DNA of 64,000 bases from Bursaphelenchus xylophilus (lineage: Eukaryota > Nematoda > Chromadorea > Rhabditida > Aphelenchoididae), in assembly GCA_904066235.2 (NCBI GenBank), contig CAJFCV020000001.1:9052001-9116000 (forward strand), given 5' to 3'. The translations under genes were made by a program, and so were the position numbers. Below, piece by piece: positions 22,975-32,693 of this stretch; position 1 is the stretch's first letter; the number at the start of each line of letters is the position of its first letter. The notes beneath the pieces are model-generated. The model was not told where the DNA came from. It worked only from the letters and a program-made list of their open reading frames with translations, and did no database searches.

Positions 22975-23751
22975 CGAGGGAATGGTCTGAACTTCCCCCA
23001 GCGTTTGGGAAAATGACTAGTACAGGTGGATAGAGCATGTCAACTTTGGTAAAAAGAGCCATTTTCCAGCTGCGGAATAAGCCCGGCCGACGAGAAAAAT
23101 CGACCGAAAGTTCCACAAAAATTTCCTCTTTCTCTTCCCTCGGAAAAGATGAGCGGTGTTCAGTGATTCGGTTAGCCGAGTGGATAAAGCATCCGCTCGA
23201 TATTCTTTTGGGGGTTGGTTCGATTCCGGGGTCTCGCGAAGGACCGTGATAAGGCTTTGATGAGCAAGATCAAACTTTAAAAACCCAAAAAAATATTTTG
23301 CCATTTTTATACGTTTTATAGGGGAATTATAACAAAAAAATAATTGTCAAAAAAGGAATTTTTTGGGTGCTTCCGAACCTTCAAAGCGATGGAACGTCGA
23401 AGTTATACTTGTTTGGCTTTGAAAAAGGCAAAATAATTTTTTTGGGGTTGTTAGAGTTTGATCTTACTCATCAAAGCCTTATTCCTTCGCGAGACCCCGG
23501 AATCGAACCAACCCCCAAAAGAATATCGAGCGGATGCTTTATCCACTCGGCTAACCGAACCACTGGACACCGCTCTTCTTTTCCGAGGGAAGAGAAAGAG
23601 GAAGTTTTTGTGGAACTTTCGGTCGATTTTACTCGTCGGCCGGGCTTATTCCGCAGCTGGAAAATGGCTCTTTTTACCAAAGTTGACATGCTCTATCCAC
23701 CTGTACTAGTCATTTTCCCAAACGCTGGGGGAAGTTCAGACCATTCCCTCG
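22975..23751. mobile_element. Foldback element with about 330-bp inverted arms and TAA target duplication
   Basis: The left arm (22975 to about 23303) is nearly the exact reverse complement of the right arm (about 23424-23751); a unique spacer of about 120 bp separates them. Terminal bases are CGAGGGAATGG and CCATTCCCTCG, flanked on both sides by TAA (22972-22974 and 23752-23754). A 3-bp TAA/TTA duplication is typical of PIF/Harbinger elements. No transposase is encoded. Each arm carries a tRNA-like segment (see separate entry). Confidence 0.85.
23169..23246 (+). repeat. tRNA-like segment within the left foldback arm
   Basis: Contains an A-box-like TTAGCCGAGTGG and a B-box-like GGTTCGATTCC separated by about 40 nt. 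The acceptor stem does not pair and the T stem is poor, so it is not a functional tRNA. The same segment is present inverted in the right arm at about 23480-23560. It may be an internal pol III promoter or a tRNA-derived piece captured by the element. Confidence 0.5.
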
Positions 23752-23754
23752 TAA

Positions 23755-24354
23755 GCTCACTTTCCACAAACTTTCAAAGATATTTAAAAGTAATACAACA
23801 TTTATAAACTCTTTGAAATTATTAATATCTCTCAAATTTATTAAATTTTCTATACGTTTGAATACAAAAACCTGACGTGAAGTGCAGAAAAGATGCGAAA
23901 GAATAATTAAAGTTGTGAAATTATACTACTAAACAAAGACCGCGACCTTTCCGGAGCAGAGTAGAGACGTTTCTTTGGGAGTCTACACTCAAAATTCTAG
24001 ACCACTACCATGAGTTATTTATTTGCCGAGAATAAAAGTTTGGAAGGGAACCCGTTTACATTAGAAATAAGATTACTACCTGGACTAAATAAAGTAAACA
24101 AGGGTAAGAAATGACCGGAGGGAAGGGATATCATGAGAATAGCATCGAGAAGGCCTTCAGCTCCTCACAAAGATCCATTCACAGAAATTTGAATATTCTC
24201 CCAATATAATATTAAATTCTACACTAAAAACTAAAATAATATACAAAAAGACACCGGTATATCTGGAGGAAGACATTGCAGACGTAAAGGCCAAGCAGAT
24301 GACCAAATATAAAAAGAAAAAGATCCGAGGAGATTTGTTTATGATAACCAAAAT
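23755..24354. other. Intergenic region upstream of the foldback element
   Basis: AT-rich, with no supported gene. It lies between the IMP3-proximal foldback element and the 3' end of the HAPSTR1-like gene and presumably includes that gene's 3' UTR (minus strand). Confidence 0.5.
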
Positions 24355-25023
24355 CTAGAATCGCTTCCTCTTGTTGAAATGATTGTTGGGGATGTTAGTC
24401 GAGTCCATGGGTGAGTGATTTCGTTTCCGGTGTCTGAGAACTTGATTGTGGAGGAAAGTGTTGAGCTCGGCAGGACGGTGATGGGAGTTTGGAGAGGCGT
24501 TGGGTGGGTTCAAAGCCTAAAATAAATGCTCTAGACAAAATATTTCCATTAATAGCAAAAGCTTTCAAACTGGCCCAAGTCCCGTCGTCCTAAAAACAAA
24601 ACAAATTCAAAATAAAGGTACTCTTACCTGTTGAAACAAAGACACGGCCTGAGTGACCCCTCCATCGTTCTGATTGGTCATTCTTCTTTGTCTCGCCGGA
24701 ATCCCATAATCATTCGGAAGGAGGGCATACTTCTGCAAGATATTATACACATCTCCAGCATCAATCTTCGCGCCATATCTCTTCAAAGCCAACAATTCTT
24801 TGGCCAACTGAAGTCGTCCTTGATGCATTCCTTTCTCATATGCTCTTTTCGAAGCTTCTGATCCTGCCTTGTACAATTGGGTTGTGTGGACGGCAGCCGT
24901 CTGGAAGGTACGCCAATTGGGTTGTTTGAAAAGGCCAGAGACAGAAGCACAGGCTTGCTCAAACTCATTGTAAAGCGAGTCGTCGAGTTCATCATCTGAA
25001 TTGTTGGAGGCACGGGGATCCAT
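24355..25023 (-). CDS. HAPSTR1/C16orf72-like nuclear stress-response protein
   Basis: Human HAPSTR1 (C16orf72) is a small nuclear protein that binds HUWE1 and buffers stress signalling. Exon 1 (25023-24628) starts with an acidic N terminus and carries the family core: LYNEFEQACASV, NWRTFQTAAVHTTQLYKAG, SKRAYEKGMHQGRLQLAKEL, then DVYNILQKYALLP. The next exon begins at 24589 in phase 0 (DDGTWASLKAFAINGNILS, resembling the human IALHGLSGAM region). The C-terminal segment at 24516-24355 reads AELNTFLHNQ and ends NKRKRF, matching the human DLNTFI and basic end. The last two pieces are in different frames, and I cannot find a canonical splice donor joining them, so the C-terminal junction is unresolved. 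The stop in the ELNTF frame is TAG at 24355-24357. An upstream acceptor at about 25061 suggests a 5' UTR intron or trans-splice site. Confidence 0.72.
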
Positions 25024-26127
25024 GGTTCCTCAGAAAACCGTGATGTTACGAGAGTAGAGAGTCTAAAAATACGAAAATAAGATCATAAAAGACCGTTTTC
25101 AACAAATTATAACTATTTTCTATTTCGACTCCAAACCACGGTACCCAAATTTTCGTGTGCAATATGCGCAAAAATGGTCTCTCGATTTAAGTTTGCCTAT
25201 AGCAACACCAAACGCGAGTATCCGTGCTGTAACGACCTCCCAAATAATATAACGCCCGATGGCTCCACAAAATCGATAAAGTGTTCCACTTCTCACTGCA
25301 ATTACACCCCTAAACTCAAGATAAAAATCATAAAAGTCTCACCTTTTAACGGGGTCTGATCTTGCGAAAGACGACTGATATTCACCGACTGTCTGAGGGT
25401 TCAACGAAAATGGAAACAAACCGAAGAACGATGTTTCGAAGATTTTACACTTTTCGGACACCTAAAAAAAGGTAGAAGAATAATTATAAACTTGTTGCAA
25501 ATTCGTCTCCACGCGTGGCAAACGCGAAAAAATAAAAACAACAAGAGGTGTAATGGACAAAAGACGCTACCCTAACATCGAACATTGACGAAAGAGAATT
25601 AAACCCTACCTTTTCTCAACTTCCACCTAATCGTAGCTATGTCAACAAGGCTTATTTGCGACCAAACATTCCTTTCAAATTTCAGCGAAAGCTGCGAAAA
25701 GTTAGTCGGAAAGCCCACTGAGACGTGAAAATTGGGAAGCGATCATAAGATGGGTTGAATAAACAATCAAGTAGCCACCTTATTCATAGACGAAAGGTCA
25801 AGTAATTAAAAATAATGGTCGCTAACAGAACCTACATCGTGTCAAAAAATTGAGGGAACAGGGACTGAGAGATACGAGAGAAGATTAGAAAGAATATTAA
25901 AATTTAGCATTTTTGTTATATTACACTGGGGATCCGAAGAGATCTTGAGTGTCAAAATGTACTAAAACAAAACTGATGAGTAAAACAACGCCAAAACAGA
26001 CAATTCGAGGGTTTTTTTGCGTGGGACGCTCGCTGACCTCTCGAAATCAATAAAAACGCGACAATCTTTCCGCAAAATCGCTTTGGACAGCGCATCTTTC
26101 GAGTCAAATGTGGAACGCAACGAGCTC
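25024..26127. other. Intergenic region, no gene recognised
   Basis: Contains the 5' flank of the HAPSTR1-like gene, including an acceptor-like CTAAAAATA (minus strand) at 25061-25069. The rest has no supported exon. Confidence 0.45.
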
Positions 26128-26129
26128 TA

Positions 26130-27038
26130 CAGGGTGGGCCACTAAAACCTTCCGTCCTCTTTTTTTAGATTTCTCCGCGGAGACTCCGCCGATTTTCATG
26201 AAATTTAGATTTTTCTGGAGCTGAGATGCGCCATTTTCAACCGGTTGAATTTGAAAAAAAAATATCCTGAATTGACCTTTCTATGCCTTTCCAAAGTTTT
26301 TGAAAATTATTTTCGAGCCGAAACCGCTAAAACTTAGGAAATTTTTGGAATGATTTTGAAAACTCGGTCATTTTTTCGGGTTTTTGGGTGAAATCTTACT
26401 TGGTTTGCCTCATATATTTGCAAAATACTGTTGTAAAAACTAATCTATTTAACAATTTGATTATTAATATTTCTATCTGAGTTCGACATGTCCACCTCCT
26501 CTTGCAGCACGAACTTGTAGGGGCTTTGAAAGTTAAGAACAGCTCGAATTGCGGATCGTGAGCATGGTTTAACTTCAATCGAGCCTGGCTCCAAGCTTCA
26601 ATGCGCCAAGCCATGGCTTGTAGCCTTTTTTCACTCTTGTTGAAAAAAAAATTTTTTTTTCAACATTCATACCCTAAAGGTAATACAGACAACACTTTTT
26701 TTTGCTTTTAACTTGCTTTAAACAAAGTTTTTTAGAAAGCGTACGGAACTTTTTACTCCACGATTTTACCAAAAAAGCCCGAAATTTTTCAAGTCCGAGA
26801 AAGGCTATTGAAAATCATTCCAAAAATTTTCAAAGTTTTAGCGGTTTCGGCTGGAAAATAATTTTCAAAAACTTTGGGAAGGCATAGTAAAGTAAATTCA
26901 GAATATTTTTTCCTGAAATTCAATCGGTTGAAAATGGCGAATCTCAGCTCCAGAAAAACCTAAATTTCATGAAAATCGGCGCAGTCTCCGCGGAGAAATC
27001 TAAAAAAAGAGGACGGAAGGTTTTAGTGGCCCACCCTG
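26130..27038. mobile_element. Foldback element, Tc1/mariner-like termini, TA target duplication
   Basis: About 250-bp inverted arms (26130 to about 26385 and about 26790-27038) that begin CAGGGTGGGCCACTAAAACC and end with its reverse complement. TA flanks both sides (26128-26129 and 27039-27040). The ~400-bp centre has no transposase. It shares its first eight terminal bases with the element at 40800-41463. Confidence 0.85.
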
Positions 27039-27040
27039 TA

Positions 27041-28288
27041 CTTGCATCTTCCAAACAATGCCTTACCAAGGGCTAAACTAAAATGTTTACAAAGAATAAA
27101 TTGTATATTAATATCTCTAATTTATTTTCAAAGATAGCAAGAAAAGAGATGAGAGATGGCCGGCCTACTTCCTGCGGATATTTTAATTTCCAAACAAAAA
27201 AAAGAAGATTAATTTCTTGCCAGAAAACATTTAATTCAACTAATTGTACTGTAAGCGGATGAATATGAGCAACAAAAAACATCCACAGGGAGGATTGGGA
27301 TACTGTACAACCTGCAAGAACTAATGACCAACACGTTTTTCTAATTTTAACACCAATTTCTCCTCAAGTAAGATAAAAAACTTCAAAGTTTTAGAAATGA
27401 CTAATAAACTACAGCAGAAACCATCTCTGAAAAAACAGCCTGTTCAGTAGTGACAGACATACTCTCACGCCGGACGACTTCTTTATAAAAAGTGTTCGCC
27501 TTGATAAAAAACATCAATCGATAAAAATCAGATGTATAATGTAAATTAATGCTCAATGTCTGAAGTTACACCTAAACTTTTCAAAGTAGGCCTAAGACAG
27601 TCTGCAGCTTCAACCGGAGGATCCAAAGTGCATTGATTTTGTCGTCAAGGCCACCTTTTTTACAAAGTTTGAAAATAATTCAAATAGATAAGGGATAATA
27701 TAAAACGACGCCACAGATACGGTCGATAACCGAGGGCGTAGGCGTTTTGGCCAGTCCGATATCTCAAGAGTTTAGGGGACCAAGAAAAAGAAGAGCTTTT
27801 ATCGGGAACAATCAGGAAAAAGAGATCTTGTGGGTGTACGAAATGTCACGGAATTTATTGGGATGAAGTGTCACAGATTTATTGGTTCTGTTTAAAAATG
27901 GAACGTATACTGTGTAAATATACATAGGGATAACACACGATGTTTATGAAAATCGAAGTTTCCTTGAAGGCCTTGAAATGAGTTCAAAATGAGAGCAGTT
28001 GATTAGGTGGTTACTTCGCTAACTTCTCCTCTTTAATTCGGCCTGAAGAACCTTCAATTTATGTAAAAAAGTCTAGCCAAGGGTTTGGAATGGGTGTCAA
28101 AGAGTAGGAATAACAGCTAGATTTCCTTTTTTATCTTTATGACTTTGTTTTGAAGAAAAGGAGATTCACTTCACAATTTTTACCCAAAAATCATTGACCT
28201 GCACCCTAACACATACAAATTTGAGGATCATTTTTTTGTGTCACCCTGTAATACAACATGTGCGAAACAACATGATAAACTTCATTGA
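27041..28288. other. Intergenic region, no gene recognised
   Basis: AT-rich, with short unsupported frames only. It precedes the 3' end of the acyltransferase gene on the minus strand and probably contains its 3' UTR. Confidence 0.45.
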
Positions 28289-31200
28289 TTAGAATCGAGA
28301 GAAAGGAAGTCTTCTCCGCTTATAATTGTCTTCATTATGCCTCTCTCCCGTCTCCAGATATTCGTCATACATATTTCTGACCAATTTCCCATAAAACAAG
28401 GATCCAAGAACATTCACATGGGTGTAGTCATAAAATATAATATTGTTAGTCCTCTCGTTCACTGCATAGCACCTCTCCCAATCACACACAGCATTCCTCC
28501 AGTCGACAAACATGCATTTAGAGCAATCCACATAACTTAACCGTCTCTGGAGATTCGGTAAGTTATCGTCGATGATCTGAAAATGATTTGAATCGCTTTT
28601 ACGTCCCTTCAGAACATACCTTTCTGTCCACCACGGCCGTTGTGAAATCTCTGTTGGTAAAGATTTGCCGTTGAATTGAAAAATATAAAAATTTATCGGG
28701 AAATTGGACGTGAACACGAGGTAAAATTACCAACTCTTTGGCATGGCTGTTAAGAAAATGGACAAATTTCATGATCTCCTGATAGTAAAAGTCATTCTTC
28801 ATATCCACTTCAGTAATTTTTGAGTCCAGAAATTCAATATATAAGAGTGAAGACAGAAGATTTCGGAGGAAAATTTTGAAAATTTTTCGAATTCACTTTT
28901 TTTTCGATTTTGGAGTAAAAATTTTTTTTACTCCCAAAAATGCCAAAAAAAAAAGTAAACACGAAGTTTACTCCAAAATTTGAAAAAAATTTTGATTTTC
29001 GGGAGTAAACTGGGAGTTTACTCGCCGGGGCCGAGAAATCGAATGGCGGCGAGTAAATCTGGATTTTGCTCGCTTCCAATGCCGAATCCTGACTGGGAGC
29101 CTCCCAGTCAGGAATCCCGCGATTCCTGCAGTCAGGAATGTTTTTGACTGGGCGGCCTCCAAATCGACATCCCAGTCACCTGAGACGAAGAAACGGGGAG
29201 AAAAAACGAAGAGAGCGAGAGAAACGCGCGCTATTTCGTGCTCTCTCTGCCTCTCTGCGCCCTCTCCTCGTTTCCCGCTCTTTCGCTCTCTCTCTCCTTT
29301 TTTGCGCTCTCTCGCTCTTTCTCCCGAAAAAGAGAGAGAGAGCGCGAAACGGAAAGAAGGCGCTGAGAGGCAGAGACAGCACGAAATAGCGCGCGTTTCT
29401 CTCGTTCTCTTCGTTTTTTCTCCCTATTTCTTCGTCCTAGTCAACAGTTATTGACCCCTCACCCAGTCAAGAATCGCGGGATTCCTGAATGGACCACAGT
29501 CAGGAAGTTTTGACTGTACGAAGAGTCAGGAACCCCGCGAATCCTGACTGGAGCCTCCCAGTCAGGATTCGGCAAAATTTTTCGAAAGTTAGGCGCGAAT
29601 TACTAACGCAGATAAAAAAATTTTTTGCGCCCAGGGGTCAACTGTTCCCCGGGAGTAAACTCTGGATTTACTCGCCGGCACCTTCGGCGAGTAAATTCTG
29701 AGTTTACTCCAAAAAAAGGCGAAAAAAAAGTAAACTCGGAATTCACTCCAAAAATGGAAATTTTGAAAGCTATTTCGATTCCTACTCGCCGACCCATAAA
29801 ATTTCTCGATTTTTACTCTCTTTTTCAAAAAAAAGTGAATTCGAAAAATTTTCAAAATTTTCCTCCGAAATCTTCTGTCTTCACTCTTATATCTAAAAAA
29901 TGCAAAAAATAAGAGAATTAGAAAAATTCTTACTGTATTGCTAATATTATGACGTCATATTTTGTATGTGATGTTGCTATCATTTTTTTCATTTGTTCTT
30001 GATGCCTGATGCATCTTTCTCGATGTCTTGGTTCTACATGACTCAAGAAAGGCATGCAATAAACGACTGAAATCAAAGAAAGTTCGGCATAAACATCTTT
30101 GAAATGATATCTGACGCCATTGTAGAGGACTGCAGCATGGCTGTTCCCAATAACCAGCATCGATTTGCTCCCTTTCCCCTGAAAGATTAGATTTGTCATC
30201 GTTCTTAGTTATTGTCAGCGATGTTAACTAAAAAATTGGATATTACTTTATCATGACAAATGAATTCGATCTCCTCCAGACCCCCAATATCTTCCTTTGT
30301 ATCAAACCATTTCCTCTTATCATCACACTTTATGTCCATAAAAGTAAATATTTCCATTATCGCGTTCTCTTCTTGAACTTTATTCACATCTTTCATCGTA
30401 TAACTTGTCTCCTTGTATAGATCGAATGGTAATTCTTGAAACTTGGTAATTCTACTCTTGTCGAAAGACTGTGTTGAGATTTTTACAATATCCAAGGATG
30501 ACATGTAACAAGTAAGAAGTAGAATTGCGCCATATAGAAGTGTTACGGCAAGGATAAGATGCCAGAATTTGATGATTCTTTGTAAAACTTTCCCAAAAAG
30601 TTCATCAAACAGAGCGCCAACCACAATGGATGACAAAAGAAGGTATAAACCGACTAAATTGATGAGAAATTGCCTTTAATACCACTTACAAAGGCCCGTG
30701 TTTGCTTCAATTTCACTTGAAAACCAATATTTGAAAGCTGATATCCATGTCCAATGTACCAGGTATACTGTATATGAGACTTTTCCAAGATACCCTAGCA
30801 ATTCATTGGATAGAAATCCGTGCTGGTAGTCGGTTCTAATCAGCAATCCCGCGGATATTGTAACGAATAGACGGTTAAAACAAGTTGAAAGGGAGATCGG
30901 GATGATATTCGATGCTATGATGGCTGATAAGTAGAAATAGTAATAAAAAGTCGTGTTGTGCGAGCTTTTATCCTCTGAAAATATAGCTTTCTCCTTGTTA
31001 TGTTACCCACCAAAATAAAAAACAGTGACCCCGCAGAGGAATTGCCATAATCGACAATGTAAAAATCCATGGGATAAGGTCTCTGACGAGCAGATTTGAA
31101 GGGAAAACGAGGTGATCATGAGGAAAAGCAACGTGAAATATCGATAAGTCTTGCTTAAATTGTTCAAAAGTACCACGAATAATGGAGCGATGAGATAAAA

Positions 31201-31782
31201 TTGTAACTCCAAGCAGACTGACCATAAATGGAGAAGGAATTTCCAGCGATGCAGCTAAAAGAATTCTCTAGCTTGAATTTTTTTGCTTGCTCTGTTCGGA
31301 ATAGTTGATATTATTAGACTTACCAATGTGAAATACCCTTCTGTCAAGAAGATTGGGGCGATGTTTGCCCAGTAAAAGATTACGGTATAAGAATCCCAGA
31401 TGATTTGAGGGTATTCTGCTGGTGATATCAAGTACAACGAAGCCCAAAGAAATAACGAAGTTAAGGATAAATAAGGAAGGAGAATCCTTCGAAGCCGACG
31501 AAAGAAAAACGTTGCGATAGTTTTGCAGGAGATCTCTTGTGAGGACAAAATTGAAGTTATCAGGTATCCAGAGATGACAAGGAATCTGGAAGTTAATCCT
31601 CAAAATCAAAGGAATTCGAGCAGTCATTTCGTAGAAATACATTTTAGGGGTTCTAAGCTTGACTCGACTCACATATCGACTCCCAAGTACCCCATGGGTA
31701 AGATCTCCGGCCAAATATGATAAATCAACACAAAGATCATAGCAATTGCCCTGAGGCCTTGAATGTCTGATCGAAATTTCAT
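28289..31782 (-). pseudogene. Acyltransferase-3 / SGNH-domain protein (OAC/NRF-6 type), interrupted by a foldback element
   Basis: Polytopic membrane O-acyltransferase of the OafA type. Exons on the minus strand: 31782-31673, 31585-31324, 31254-31011, 30974-30690, 30653-30247, 30178-29934, then 29892 plus 28841-28620 (one exon split by an insertion), and 28576-28289. The N terminus MKFRSDIQGLRAIAM and the ISGYLIT-like second helix define the acyltransferase-3 domain, with HLWSVCLELQFYLIAPL and a row of membrane helices. The C-terminal SGNH module has the block I-like VIGNSHAAVL and block V-like DYTHVNVLGS with the catalytic Asp and His. All phases fit if the insertion (28842-29889) and one TA copy are ignored. 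As it stands, exon 7 cannot be read through, so the gene is called disrupted; the remaining exons have no stops, so the event looks recent. Confidence 0.75.
28842..29889. mobile_element. Foldback element inserted in an exon of the acyltransferase gene
   Basis: 1048 bp, starting TAAGAGTGAAGACAGAAG and ending in its reverse complement, flanked by TA on both sides (28840-28841 and 29890-29891). Inverted arms of about 60 bp are followed by nested partly palindromic blocks (repeated GAGTAAAC- and CAGTCAGGA-type motifs) and a purine/pyrimidine palindrome at the centre (about 29175-29400, CTCTC runs facing GAGAG runs). It encodes no transposase. Confidence 0.85.
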
Positions 31783-32693
31783 GTGAAATAATAGATCAGC
31801 CAATGTTCCAAATTTTTAAAACAAGCAAATCTTGAGAAGTTCCACCCTCTGGGATTTGAATTCCGATAATGTTGAAAGAATTCATCAACTGGACCTCCCA
31901 TAATTTGGCCTTGAGATTACAAAAGATTAACTGTAAATCAAATAGCGAACTCATTCCGAGAATATTTATGGCTATTTAGTAATATTGTCGGCACTTGTTT
32001 TAACAAAAAATTATTTTCATCTGCGCAGTGACTAACCCCCTTTTAATAAATTTCGAAAAAGAAAAAACCAACAGTTGATAATAAATTTATTCTCAAAAAT
32101 ATTGTTAAAGCAAAAAAAAATTAGAAAATTAGACTAAATATTCTTAAGACTGGAATATAATTATACTTGTAATGATACAGAGAGCGACCAGGTTACCGTA
32201 ATACCTAATGGGGAAGGTATAATATAAAAAAACCCGACAAAAGTCACTTCATCGAGTAAAATTTATATTACACCAGATAACAAAAAAAGTTACAAACCAT
32301 GGAGGATATTTAGTTGGGAGTGGAGGCTTTGGCGTTCGTTTACAGCAGTCTTAGCAGAGTGATGGCTTTGAAAAGGTATCTCTTCAATCCCATAAAACAT
32401 TCTAGATGTTATAAAGGGTCGAAAAGTCATAACGAATAGCCGACTGAAGGTAATTATCACTTGAAATGGACTGCAAAACCCATAGATCATGAGATTTCCA
32501 CAACCGTTAGAATTTAGAGGGATGTAAAAAGAAAAAAATATTTTTTTAAATTAAAAAATTCGTAATTCTTTTTACGTCTAGAGCATAAAACATCGCCAAA
32601 AACTTGATTCGTCCTAAAGAAATTAGCTGTTACACCACAAAAAAAGACCCAGAATTCATTGGAACCTGTAAAATCTGTATGTAAAAAGTCAGT
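31783..32693. other. Intergenic region between the acyltransferase and OSBP-related genes
   Basis: No supported exon. It holds the promoter of the acyltransferase gene (minus strand) and the 3' UTR of the OSBP-related gene. Confidence 0.45.

Noticed and set aside
23169..23246. Functional tRNA gene
   Set aside because: A and B boxes are present, but the acceptor stem does not pair, the T stem is weak, and the segment is part of a repeated foldback arm.
29138..29389. Arg/Leu-rich frames on both strands
   Set aside because: Produced by the purine/pyrimidine palindrome of the foldback element.
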